DNA of 26,451 nucleotides. Origin: a virus. How positions within the stretch are numbered: the first letter of the stretch is position 1; every line of letters begins with the position of its first letter. A model generated the notes under the pieces. It searched no databases and had not been told where the DNA came from. It saw only the letters and a list, made by a program, of their open reading frames with translations. A program made the translations under genes and the position numbers. Location: positions 1 to 26,451 of the IMG/VR virus record IMGVR_UViG_3300043775_001285. One strand, given 5' to 3'. Below are positions 10,167 to 17,180 of this stretch, one piece after another.

Positions 10167-11360
10167 ATGAAAATACAAGAAATTATAAGCGAAGCAATAT
10201 CAGGTGCTCACTGGATACACGGATTGCACAATGGGTTAAATGATATTTTAGAACAACCGTTAGGACTTACATTTAACTTAGAAACTATAAATGGATTTAA
10301 TGCCATTGCAGTATACCTTAAAGATATGTCCGACGGCAGGATATGTAGTTTTTATGAGAAAATGCAACCTAGTGATATTATTTACATGTTAGAAGAGATA
10401 GTAAAGATAGCACATTATGTTATACAGCAGAAATATGCTAAAGTGTGCGCGGATGTAAGTGGAACAAACTTTTCTCATATTCAAATTCTACCTCAGTCTA
10501 ATAATCCAGGAGCCCTCGCCTCGGCTGGTTATGACTATGTAACATTCTATGAAACTGATAAGAATGCTTTCCAACATCGAGATATAGATATGCTAAAAGA
10601 CTTGTTATATAGTACAGAAGCAATGACTGATGTTAACAGAGGATGGAGTAATGCTGAACAAAAGAATCTATATGTGCCTGTGATAACTGATATGTTTCAA
10701 ATCGAACCTGCATTTAGAAATTTGAAACTAGGTGATTTTAGTTTAGCTGAATTCTTCTTAGACACTAAAAACATAGATACTATGGTTCACGAATTAGTAC
10801 ATATTAGACAACACGCACCTCAATCTAGATATAAAACTAAACGAGTATTTGATAAAGATACTAAACAGCACAAATTGGTTACTAAACAAGGCACTGAATT
10901 TAGAAGTAAAGTAGAGCCAAATCAAGAAAAGTTTTATAATGCAATTAGAGATTTAGATAAGTCGCCTGAAAACTATAAAATATATAGTTCGTCGTTACAA
11001 GAAATACCAGCACATGCGCATGATGCAGCAGTTAGCGTTATACGTCATTTAGATTTTGCATGGGGCGGTTCGGTTGATGAATATGGCAGAGACGTGTCAC
11101 ATTTAAAATCTCAAGTAAAAGCACTTAAATTGATTATTGCTAATTTGTCTAATGGACCAACCGCGTTAAAAGATGTTTATGGTCACCCGATTAAAATTAG
11201 AAGATTTGAATATTTCAGTAAGACATTTAATCATCCTAACGATAAAAAGTTATATCCGGTATATAAAAAATTTGTAAAAATAATGAGTCAAGAATTAATC
11301 AATTATTACAATTATTGGAATGAAAAACTTATTAACCTTAGTAAATCAAATGGTCAATAA
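10167..11360 (+). CDS. Zincin-like peptidase domain protein with capsid-targeting-like N-terminus, 397 aa
   Basis: It starts MKIQEIISEA, the shared N-terminal motif with an I-S-E cleavage-like site. The middle holds the zinc-peptidase motif MVHELVHIRQH (about residues 206-216), followed roughly 70 residues later by LQEIPAHAHDAA, where the Glu is a likely third zinc ligand. The same pair of motifs occurs in the minus-strand protein at 25783-26448. The N-terminal 200 residues are not recognisable. It may act on head proteins during maturation or on host targets after injection. No clear ribosome-binding site; 9 nt separate it from the previous gene. Confidence 0.75.
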   Translation: MKIQEIISEAISGAHWIHGLHNGLNDILEQPLGLTFNLETINGFNAIAVYLKDMSDGRICSFYEKMQPSDIIYMLEEIVKIAHYVIQQKYAKVCADVSGTNFSHIQILPQSNNPGALASAGYDYVTFYETDKNAFQHRDIDMLKDLLYSTEAMTDVNRGWSNAEQKNLYVPVITDMFQIEPAFRNLKLGDFSLAEFFLDTKNIDTMVHELVHIRQHAPQSRYKTKRVFDKDTKQHKLVTKQGTEFRSKVEPNQEKFYNAIRDLDKSPENYKIYSSSLQEIPAHAHDAAVSVIRHLDFAWGGSVDEYGRDVSHLKSQVKALKLIIANLSNGPTALKDVYGHPIKIRRFEYFSKTFNHPNDKKLYPVYKKFVKIMSQELINYYNYWNEKLINLSKSNGQ

Positions 11361-11383
11361 AAAAGCTGCCCTAAGGCAGCTTT
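11357..11383 (-). terminator. Rho-independent terminator of the tmRNA transcript
   Basis: On the minus strand AAAGCTGCC-TTAG-GGCAGCTTT is followed by a U-run (TTTTTTATT): a 9-bp perfect stem. It overlaps the stop of the convergent plus-strand peptidase gene and may also slow that transcript, though its plus-strand tail lacks a U-tract. Confidence 0.88.
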
Positions 11384-11384
11384 A

Positions 11385-11728
11385 GTTGTATTTTGGTTAA
11401 TAAGGCATACATGCCCCAGAGGGGTAGGTTATTAAGCTACCATGTCAGCTGCTTCCAAAGAGAAGTCAACTGTCATATACTCGAATTTAGATGCTTTTGC
11501 GTCTATAAGTTTTGCGCTGTTTAGGACAGTCACCTCACCTGTTGCCGTCTCCATTATCTCACCAAGTCGAATCCAATTCATCCCCATTATAAAACACACT
11601 ATCACTTCCCATTTGAGGGGCAGGAAGTCTACGGCTGTTGCCCCACTCCGATACCTCTAATGTGTTTTATGGTGGAGATGTGGGGTTTCGAACCCCAGTG
11701 TTTGATGCCGTCACTTTGAAGGAATTAC
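11385..11728 (-). ncRNA. ssrA: tmRNA, circularly permuted (two-piece) type
   Basis: The acceptor piece comes first on the minus strand: ..CATCAAACACTGGGG, T loop TTTCGAA, CCCCA, acceptor CATCTCC, A and an encoded CCA (11670-11672). A spacer folding as CATAAAACACA../..TGTGTTTTATAATG follows. The coding piece starts at 11585: GGGGATGAATTGGATTCGAC, the hallmark tmRNA 5' sequence, and GGGGATG pairs with CATCTCC. The tag frame from GCA at 11515 reads AKLIDAKASKFEYMTVD, then FSLEAADMVA, then two stops. The resume codon is inferred, so the tag may be shorter. CCCC/GGGG and GGCAT/TGCC hairpins follow the tag. tmRNA rescues stalled ribosomes with SmpB. The gap beyond 11728 holds a hairpin and promoter. 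Confidence 0.92.
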
Positions 11729-11773
11729 AACAATAATAAACACACTAAAATATTTAATGTGCTTATTATTGTT
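11729..11773 (-). other. Leader hairpin of the tmRNA transcript
   Basis: AACAATAATAA and TTATTATTGTT (11 pairs, extended by CACA/TGTG after a one-base interruption) form a hairpin between the promoter and the acceptor piece. It is likely a processing signal that sets the 5' end of the acceptor piece. Confidence 0.65.
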
Positions 11774-11784
11774 AACTTGTGCAT

Positions 11785-11812
11785 ATTATAACATAAAAAT
11801 AATATTTGTCAA
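11785..11812 (-). promoter_or_regulatory. Sigma70-type promoter of the tmRNA
   Basis: Minus strand: TTGACA (11807-11812), 16-nt spacer, TATAAT (11785-11790), both perfect. Transcription would begin near 11778, just before the leader hairpin. Confidence 0.87.
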
Positions 11813-11820
11813 GTGTTAAT

Positions 11821-11828
11821 GATAAATA
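11821..11828 (+). promoter_or_regulatory. Late-promoter-like motif GATAAATA
   Basis: GATAAATA lies 66 nt upstream of the plus-strand nuclease gene at 11895. It is the same motif found before the other three plus-strand units. AAGGAACAACA precedes the ATG. Confidence 0.45.
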
Positions 11829-11894
11829 AAAATGTAGTTCACGATGCGCTAACATCTAACTACTCTAAACATTTTTAACTTTTAAGGAACAACA

Positions 11895-12692
11895 ATGTCC
11901 AGCAACATTATTTATACCAAACCAATCTGCGCCTGTATTATTTGTAAAAAAGAATTTTCTATTTACGGAATTCATACACATTTTGAACGTGCGCACGGAA
12001 CACCTGAACAAAAACAAAAATATCCATCTGGTAATCATGGAAGATATAATGATGAATCATATCTTCAAAAAATAAAAACCCCTCGGCATGTAATTACTGA
12101 TACATGTAAACAGTGTGGTAACACATTTACTTATGAAAAATTAGTGTCTAATACATATAAGAAAGGTTGTAGTAAATCCTGCATAACAAGTTTAAATAAT
12201 AAAGCAAGAATTAACAATGGGTTTGTGCAACCTAAACATTCTTCCGAAGCAAGAAAACAAGCCTCAGAACGATCAAAAGCATTATGGCAAAATTCTGAAT
12301 ACGCTAAAAAAGTAATGTCGCAATCAAAACGATTTACATCAAAAAATGAAGTCTTAATAAGAGATCATTTTATAAACACTCATCCAGAAGATGAATGGAC
12401 ATTTGGCGGCGGCTTAAAACATAATGGAGAAACAATTGTACGTGATTTATTTTCTAAAAAATTAAAGATATGTTTTGAATATGACGGCATATGGCATTTT
12501 AAAGAAGTGCATGGCCAACTTGCTCGTAAGCAGTTAAAGGATAAGTTATTAGAGGAATGGTGTATTGAAAATAAATATTCTCTAATAAGACTTGATGAAA
12601 ATAAGTTCAACAGTAGTTCAATTGCTGAACTAACTAAAATATTTTATTCATTAGATAAACCTACAATTTTAAAAATTGGTGATAGGTACTAA
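11895..12692 (+). CDS. Putative PD-(D/E)XK (EDxHD/Vsr-like) homing endonuclease with N-terminal zinc fingers
   Basis: The 265-aa protein begins with two Cys-rich modules, C-A-C-I-I-C..H-x3-F-x2-AH (13-34) and C-K-Q-C..C-S-K-S-C (about 72-97), likely zinc-binding DNA contacts. A NUMOD-like helix (HSSEARKQASERSKALW) follows. The C-terminal third has the look of a very-short-patch-repair-type nuclease fold: NEVLIRDHF, VRDLFSKKLKICFEYDGIWH, K..K..L..EEWCIEN and YSLIRLDE. E-Y-D-G-x-x-H fits the EDxHD group of phage homing nucleases. It is on the plus strand between the tmRNA and the convergent array of small genes. Confidence 0.7.
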   Translation: MSSNIIYTKPICACIICKKEFSIYGIHTHFERAHGTPEQKQKYPSGNHGRYNDESYLQKIKTPRHVITDTCKQCGNTFTYEKLVSNTYKKGCSKSCITSLNNKARINNGFVQPKHSSEARKQASERSKALWQNSEYAKKVMSQSKRFTSKNEVLIRDHFINTHPEDEWTFGGGLKHNGETIVRDLFSKKLKICFEYDGIWHFKEVHGQLARKQLKDKLLEEWCIENKYSLIRLDENKFNSSSIAELTKIFYSLDKPTILKIGDRY

Positions 12693-12899
12693 TTACTCCC
12701 ATCTTAAAACAAACCATGCATGATTAGATTTAACTTGGAATACATGTACGCCAGTGCTACAATATTGTAATAAGAATTCTTTACATTTATTCCTTAACAT
12801 CCAAGTTAACACTTCATTGTAATCGTCAGATGTATTACACCTGTATACAGGATAGTTATTCCAACCTGGATAAGTTGTTCTTGTTACTTGTTTCTTCAT
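12693..12899 (-). CDS. Small array protein 5, 68 aa
   Basis: GAGG lies 7 nt before the ATG. The end (HVFQVKSNHAWFVLRWE) carries the family signature: strand, polar turn, W-F-x-L-x-W. The N-terminal part has WNNYPVYRCNTSDDYNEVLTWM. It is the last gene of a five-gene operon of related small proteins, and its stop abuts the convergent nuclease gene's stop with no spacer. Confidence 0.75.
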   Translation of the reverse strand: MKKQVTRTTYPGWNNYPVYRCNTSDDYNEVLTWMLRNKCKEFLLQYCSTGVHVFQVKSNHAWFVLRWE

Positions 12900-12909
12900 G
12901 TTACCTCAG

Positions 12910-13116
12910 TTAAATGCTTAATAAGAACCAGGCTAAATCTTTTTCAGATTCAAATGTTATGTGACCAAAACCTACATCCATGTTAAGATCACCTTTAAAC
13001 TTATCTTTAACAAAATTTTTTGTTCTAGGTACTGATGTAACATTTTCAGGTAAGTAAACCTTATCGTGTGTTGCAATATATTGCCATTGTTTAAATGTTA
13101 GTTTATGTACTATCAA
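12910..13116 (-). CDS. Small array protein 4, about 68 aa, probably TTG start
   Basis: An ATG lies in frame at 13134, but no ribosome-binding site precedes it. A TTG at 13116 is preceded by GGGGGAG at good spacing and overlaps the upstream stop as TTGA, so I prefer it. The product starts (M)IVHKLTFKQWQYIATHD and ends HITFESEKDLAWFLLSI, the family pattern of strand, acidic turn and W-F-x-L. It belongs to the 12693-13798 operon. Function unknown. Confidence 0.65.
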   Translation of the reverse strand: MIVHKLTFKQWQYIATHDKVYLPENVTSVPRTKNFVKDKFKGDLNMDVGFGHITFESEKDLAWFLLSI

Positions 13117-13337
13117 AATATCTCCCCCGCCCATAGCAAAGTAAATACAAAGAAATCATCTTTATCCATATACCAATAACCAGATTGGTCACGACTTGTT
13201 TCATTGGTTATAACAAACTTTGCTGATGTGTAGCCTTGCTGTCTCATAAATTCGTCACACAGCAATTTAGCATCAGGATCTCTGCTCCATAATTCATAAA
13301 ACTCAGGATAATTATCGTATAAATCTTTTATCTTCAT
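13113..13337 (-). CDS. Small array protein 3, 74 aa
   Basis: The ATG immediately follows the stop of the preceding gene (TAA-ATG). The sequence has an acidic helical N-terminus (MKIKDLYDNYPEFYELWS), then KFVITNET..SGYWYMDKDDFFVFTLLW, again a strand, acidic turn, aromatic strand ending in L-L-W. It is clearly related in layout to its neighbours although identity is low. Its stop overlaps the next gene's likely TTG start. Confidence 0.75.
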   Translation of the reverse strand: MKIKDLYDNYPEFYELWSRDPDAKLLCDEFMRQQGYTSAKFVITNETSRDQSGYWYMDKDDFFVFTLLWAGEIF

Positions 13338-13526
13338 TTAACCCCACTTCAACACAAACCAGTTACGATCTTTCTCTTCTTTAAATTGAATAGTGTAATA
13401 TAGCATAAACCATCTGCTGTTACTTGTTAATCCAGCAGATGGTCCAAACGTTTCAGTACACCATTCGTTAACTTCTACCTTACTTACACTGTGAGGCAGC
13501 CGTGCAGCATACCGTAACCCGCTCAT
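13338..13526 (-). CDS. Small array protein 2, 62 aa
   Basis: Start overlaps the upstream stop (TAATG). It ends YYTIQFKEEKDRNWFVLKWG, the clearest version of the family signature, and has VSKVEVNEWCTETFG near the middle, similar to the WCKERN segment of the 3069-3281 protein. It is a compact alpha/beta protein of unknown function, co-translated with its neighbours. Confidence 0.75.
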   Translation of the reverse strand: MSGLRYAARLPHSVSKVEVNEWCTETFGPSAGLTSNSRWFMLYYTIQFKEEKDRNWFVLKWG

Positions 13527-13798
13527 TACGAAACAGTAAGATACTTAATCTGGAACATCATAAAGCGTTTTTTGTCACTAACATCATAGTTCATAGTGTA
13601 GTAACCATCGTCATTTTTTAACATGATAACGCCGTACACTTTATCAATCCAATCTTGGAATGGCATTTGGGTAACTGCTTCAGATGCTAAAAACTCTTCT
13701 CTTGAATTACGTAACGCATTGCGATAACGATCACGGTGTTCAGTAGTTAGTTCTTCTTTTTTAGTTACAACTGGTTCTTGTTCAAGTAATAAAGACAT
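13526..13798 (-). CDS. Small array protein 1, 90 aa
   Basis: First gene of the operon, with AGGAG before its ATG and a perfect promoter upstream at 13940-13967. The N-terminal half is a charged helix (TTEHRDRYRNALRNSREEF), then MPFQDWIDKVYGVIMLKND and YYTMNYDVSDKKRFMMFQIK, which matches the strand-turn-aromatic pattern of the array, though it ends without L-x-W. It may be the divergent founder of the array. Confidence 0.75.
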   Translation of the reverse strand: MSLLLEQEPVVTKKEELTTEHRDRYRNALRNSREEFLASEAVTQMPFQDWIDKVYGVIMLKNDDGYYTMNYDVSDKKRFMMFQIKYLTVS

Positions 13799-13833
13799 AT
13801 AGTTCTCCTATAAAATTAAAAAAAAGTAAAATA

Positions 13834-13928
13834 GCAACACACTAATGAATAATATATTAAGCTACAGATATGTAGCGGTTTGGTGTTCAATCTTGAGCAA
13901 ATGTTATACAATGCTTTAAGTGTGTTGC
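13834..13928 (-). other. Structured leader element closed by a 10-bp inverted repeat
   Basis: GCAACACACT (13834-13843) pairs with AGTGTGTTGC (13919-13928). Inside, CTAC-ATATCT-GTAG forms a hairpin. It lies between the promoter at 13940 and the first array gene, so it is the 5' leader of that operon. It could be a riboswitch-like or stability element, or a small RNA. No tRNA parts are visible. Confidence 0.5.
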
Positions 13929-13939
13929 GTATGTTGTAT

Positions 13940-13967
13940 ATTATAGCAGTATTTTAAATAATGTCAA
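13940..13967 (-). promoter_or_regulatory. Sigma70-type promoter of the small-protein array
   Basis: Minus strand: TTGACA (13962-13967), 16-nt spacer, TATAAT (13940-13945), both perfect. Transcription would start about at the top of the 95-nt structured leader. Confidence 0.87.
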
Positions 13968-13988
13968 ACTTTATTAAACCTGTATTTA

Positions 13989-13996
13989 AATAAATA
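13989..13996 (+). promoter_or_regulatory. Late-promoter-like motif AATAAATA
   Basis: AATAAATA lies 22 nt upstream of the ATG at 14019, with GAGGAGTGCAAGGA between as ribosome-binding site. Matches NATAAATA, as before the other plus-strand units. Confidence 0.5.
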
Positions 13997-14018
13997 CAAT
14001 ATACAGAGGAGTGCAAGG

Positions 14019-14300
14019 ATGCATGAAGTATTTAAACTTATAGGTGAGTTAGGCTTTCCTATCGCAGTAGCATTTGCTGGTGGGTATTTCGTATACCTAA
14101 CCATTAAGCTATTGTTAGGTGGAGTGTTAGGAAGTATCAAAGGAATGGCTGGAATCATTGTAGCATTAGATAACCGCGTTAAGACAATGAATCATGACGT
14201 CATCCGCATCGACACGATTGTATCAAATGCATTAGGGTTAAAACCAGATGTAGAACGTATATCGCGTGCTGATGGGAAAAATGATGCTCGTCGGGACTAA
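14019..14300 (+). CDS. Small membrane-anchored coiled-coil protein, 93 aa (paralogue of 14496)
   Basis: The N-terminus MHEVFKLIGELGFPIAVAFA leads into a membrane helix (about 11-33), then LLLGGVLGSIKGMAG and a helical tail ALDNRVKTMNHDVIRIDTIV that could form a coiled coil. The GFPI start and the D-N-R-V/I..D-V/L-I-R-I/L pattern are shared with the 129-aa protein two genes downstream, so the two are paralogues. GFPI-type single-helix proteins of this size occur among small phage holin-like proteins; that is a possibility, not an identification. Confidence 0.75.
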   Translation: MHEVFKLIGELGFPIAVAFAGGYFVYLTIKLLLGGVLGSIKGMAGIIVALDNRVKTMNHDVIRIDTIVSNALGLKPDVERISRADGKNDARRD

Positions 14301-14311
14301 AAGGAATTAGT

Positions 14312-14509
14312 ATGCATTATTTAGATTATGTGTGGCAGTTATTTGAATTTGGAATGATCTTAGATGAAGAAATTGATCTTGATAGTTTAGGATGGGAAGA
14401 TGGTTCTTATTTTAGATTAGACCGTACAACTGATGGTAGTCGTCCAGTTTTAAGAAAAGTTAAAGTAATTAAAAAATATACCCCGGGGGAAGAGAATGGA
14501 TCCGAGTGA
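14312..14509 (+). CDS. Small acidic phage protein, 65 aa
   Basis: AAAGGAATTAGT precedes the ATG. The product is acidic in the middle (ILDEEIDLDSLGWEDG) and basic at the end (RKVKVIKKYTPGEE), soluble, and of no recognised family. It lies between the two GFPI paralogues and overlaps the second by 14 nt, so the three are co-translated. Confidence 0.7.
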   Translation: MHYLDYVWQLFEFGMILDEEIDLDSLGWEDGSYFRLDRTTDGSRPVLRKVKVIKKYTPGEENGSE

Positions 14510-14885
14510 ATTAGCTGGAGTTGTAAATAAGTACGGTTTTCCTATTGTTATGGCAGTCGGAATGGGACTAATTATAAAATACGTGTGGGAATGGGCAACT
14601 AAAGAAGTTAAGCCGGTTATTAGTGAAGCTAATACTGTATTAATTGCTCTTATTGATCGTATTCGTATGTTAGATAATGATTTAATTAGATTAACTCAAA
14701 AGGTAAATACCGTATTACATTTACGTGGTAAGATTATTGAAAGTGATCGTGTACTTGAACAAGTTAAAGTAGAGCGTGAAGCATCTAAACAATTTGACAA
14801 AGCTGTTCGTATGGACGATCCTAAACCGCCAAAGAAAAAAGCAAAATCTGAAGATGATAATACTGCAGCAGCTGGAGAAAGTTAA
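14496..14885 (+). CDS. Membrane-anchored coiled-coil protein, 129 aa (paralogue of 14019)
   Basis: Start MDPSELAGVVNKYGFPIVMA with a membrane helix (about 13-35), then a long helix containing VLIALIDRIRMLDNDLIRLT, aligned to the same region of the 93-aa protein. It has a charged tail very rich in K, E and D (PKPPKKKAKSEDD). GGGGGAAGAG lies before the ATG. The topology, short N-terminus outside and long coiled coil inside (or the reverse), is compatible with a holin-like or membrane-tether role. Function not established. Confidence 0.75.
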   Translation: MDPSELAGVVNKYGFPIVMAVGMGLIIKYVWEWATKEVKPVISEANTVLIALIDRIRMLDNDLIRLTQKVNTVLHLRGKIIESDRVLEQVKVEREASKQFDKAVRMDDPKPPKKKAKSEDDNTAAAGES

Positions 14886-14887
14886 TA

Positions 14888-15130
14888 ATGAGAGTAAGTG
14901 AGATATTAGAAGGTATTGAGTTAGATGAAGCAAGAATACCTACTAGTAAAGAATTAAAAAGTGCGTTAATAAAGAAAGGATACACACCGAGTGAAGGTGG
15001 AGAACATATGAAGTTTCATGCACCTGATAAATCTCATCATATATCAATGCCTCGCGGGCCAAAACCATTAAGTATTGGCCTTGCAAGGTCTGTTATGAAA
15101 AAAGCTGGAATTACTGACGCTGATTTATAG
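14888..15130 (+). CDS. HicA-like toxin domain with capsid-targeting-like N-terminus, 80 aa
   Basis: Residues from about 19 on form a HicA (YcfA) mRNA-interferase fold: SKELKSALIKKGYTPSEGGE with the catalytic-type His in G-G-E-H, KFHAPDKSHHISMPRG and the closing GLARSVMKKAGI. HicA toxins cleave mRNA and are normally neutralised by HicB; no HicB-like gene is adjacent. Normal HicA is about 60 aa; the extra 18 residues are MRVSEILEGIELDEARIP, the N-terminal motif shared with four other plus-strand proteins. This suggests a toxin carried in the virion and injected with the DNA, though a non-toxic dsRNA-binding use is also possible. It ends inside a hairpin shared with the convergent cyclase gene. 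Confidence 0.8.
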   Translation: MRVSEILEGIELDEARIPTSKELKSALIKKGYTPSEGGEHMKFHAPDKSHHISMPRGPKPLSIGLARSVMKKAGITDADL

Positions 15131-15152
15131 CTTACTTTTCGTAAGCTATAAA
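15124..15152. terminator. Bidirectional hairpin spanning two convergent stop codons
   Basis: TTTATAGCTTAC-TTTTC-GTAAGCTATAAA is a 12-bp perfect stem. The TAG of the HicA-like gene (15128-15130) and the TAA of the cyclase gene (15132-15134) both lie in its left arm. U-tracts are weak, so it may work as an RNA-end stabiliser as much as a terminator. Confidence 0.7.
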
Positions 15153-17180
15153 TTCTCCTTGCCACGAATCACCTAAGTCTTGTTGTTTCATAAACTCACA
15201 ACGTTCAATCCACATTTTATAGTACTTGTCCATCTGTCCGCCAAAACTACCTTTCATTGTTTTACAAATAGCAGCAGCATCATCAAATCTTTTTAGTTTG
15301 TATAAAATATGCATCATATCATGTTGATCTTTATCTGCACTGTAGTCGGCACCTTTAGTACGTAATGCAGTATAGATTAAATCTGCAACAGTTTTACCTT
15401 TTGGTTGTAAGTTGTCTAACATTAAGTAGAAGAAATCATCTTTAGTTCTATTATATGTTTCTGCACCTATAATACACAGTACACCATATGCTTTACAACG
15501 TGCTTCTAAACGAGCAGCAGTTGAAACCATATCGCCTAAGATATCATAACTGTGTCTATCAGTAGAACCCATCTCTCCAATAAAGCCAATACCACTGTTA
15601 CAACCCCAACCCATTGCTGCTGGAGGTAAACCTTGAGCTTCCATGATCTTAGTATATTCGTCTACTGCGTCTAACATTTGTAAACCAACTTTAACAATAG
15701 TACGAGCATGATAGTCGTCATCAATAGGAGCACCGTGTATATGCATAGATGCATCGCCTACGTATTTAATAACCATACCGTTGTTATCCATAATTGGTCT
15801 ACTAATGCTATCCATGTATCCGTTCATGTATTTGCCAAGTCCTGCAACATCATCACCGTAGTGTTCACCAATTGGCGTAAAGCCGCGTAAATCAGAAAAT
15901 AGCACCGATACATCTTTACGCACACCACGTTTAATTAGTTCTGGATCTTTTTGTAGCATTTCGACTACTTCTTTAGAGCAGTAACCTGCAAATTGTTTTT
16001 TGATAGCTAGTTTTTGTGTTAGTTCAGAAACAAACTTAACAGTATAAGCATGAGCATACACAAGGCCAAATCCAGACACAACAAACGTTGCATCCAGTAA
16101 AATGCTATAATTGGTGAAAACATAGCTAGCAGCATAAGGAATGCCGCCGATAAACATAATAATAGGAATAAAGCCATAACGCCACCTCGTTAAAAATATA
16201 GAACCTATTGCTAATACAATAAATGCTAATAGTTCTGCACCGTCTGCATAGTCTGGTCTAACAATGTTAGTACCAGATACTAGTGTATCTAATACAGCAC
16301 TTTGAAGTTCATGAGGAAACCGTTCCCCTGTAGCTGTTGCCACTGGGTTGTTGAGTCCTCTTGCGGTAAGACCAACAATAACGATTCGTCCCTCAAAGGA
16401 GTCTGGAAGACTAGTGATTGAATAGCTTGTGGGCTTATGTGACCAGTCAATCCAAATTCTACTGTACGGGTCGGTTGCAATTTTTCCAAACTTAGGAATT
16501 CTGACAGCTTCAACTCCAAGCTCTGAGATTTTAACTTGGAAACTTGGATCTCCACTCGCGACTCGTAAAGTGTCAAGTCCAAGTGACGGGTATAACTTTC
16601 CTTTTGATGATACAACCATTGGCATTCTTCGTACAACGCCATCGAGTTCTGGGAAAGTGTTAACAATACCAGCACCTGCAGTAACATCGTTAAGTTGTTT
16701 AGTATTTGCTTGTATGTTTTCATAATTTACAGTAAATGGTTGATCTTCATTTCCTATTACACTAACACCTGGGCGAAATGCAATAGTATCTAATTTTACA
16801 GGTTCGTTAGTTGCGGTCTGCGGTAGTACAACAGGAGAAATTGAAATAACGTTAGCTAAGTCTGCATCTCTTTTAAATCTATCTGCATCTGGCATAAAGA
16901 TATTAAACACTACTAATCCTGCACCTCTAGCATATAAGTCTTCAATTATCTGTGCGTATATGTCGCGAGAGAACGGAAATTGCCCATACTTCTCTAATGC
17001 AGCATCGTCAATGTTTACTGTAGTAACTGATGAGTCTTGTATTGGTTTACTTGTAATTAATGTATCAAAGTATCTTAGTCGCATACTTTCTACAAATGAC
17101 GGATCTGCTATACGTACACCCGCTACTAACATAACTGTTAGTAGCGCAGTCCAGGGGTTTAATAATATTTTTTTAATCAT
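15132..17180 (-). CDS. CHASE2 adenylate (class III nucleotide) cyclase, 682 aa
   Basis: An N-terminal membrane anchor (about 8-25) leads into a periplasmic CHASE2 sensor domain (about 28-300, with VTTVNIDDAALEKYGQFPFS and RIVIVGLTA), three membrane helices (about 315-385) and a class III cyclase domain (about 420-610). Metal residues D430 (LFSDLRGFT) and D476 (VGDAS), K472, adenine-type D546 and transition-state R557 are present, but the usual Asn four residues before that Arg is Ser (VSTAAR, S553). So it is either a slowed or modified cyclase or tolerates Ser. A C-terminal ~70-aa tail looks like a small helical repeat. ATG overlaps the glycosyltransferase stop (ATGA). Confidence 0.92.
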   Translation of the reverse strand: MIKKILLNPWTALLTVMLVAGVRIADPSFVESMRLRYFDTLITSKPIQDSSVTTVNIDDAALEKYGQFPFSRDIYAQIIEDLYARGAGLVVFNIFMPDADRFKRDADLANVISISPVVLPQTATNEPVKLDTIAFRPGVSVIGNEDQPFTVNYENIQANTKQLNDVTAGAGIVNTFPELDGVVRRMPMVVSSKGKLYPSLGLDTLRVASGDPSFQVKISELGVEAVRIPKFGKIATDPYSRIWIDWSHKPTSYSITSLPDSFEGRIVIVGLTARGLNNPVATATGERFPHELQSAVLDTLVSGTNIVRPDYADGAELLAFIVLAIGSIFLTRWRYGFIPIIMFIGGIPYAASYVFTNYSILLDATFVVSGFGLVYAHAYTVKFVSELTQKLAIKKQFAGYCSKEVVEMLQKDPELIKRGVRKDVSVLFSDLRGFTPIGEHYGDDVAGLGKYMNGYMDSISRPIMDNNGMVIKYVGDASMHIHGAPIDDDYHARTIVKVGLQMLDAVDEYTKIMEAQGLPPAAMGWGCNSGIGFIGEMGSTDRHSYDILGDMVSTAARLEARCKAYGVLCIIGAETYNRTKDDFFYLMLDNLQPKGKTVADLIYTALRTKGADYSADKDQHDMMHILYKLKRFDDAAAICKTMKGSFGGQMDKYYKMWIERCEFMKQQDLGDSWQGEFIAYEK

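Noticed and set aside
11442-11660. Plus-strand 72-aa frame
   Set aside because: Antisense to the tmRNA coding piece and tag; no ribosome-binding site, and the tmRNA is clear.
16289-16723. Minus-strand 144-aa frame inside the cyclase gene
   Set aside because: Alternate frame within the CHASE2 domain; lacks a start site and the cyclase frame is well conserved.
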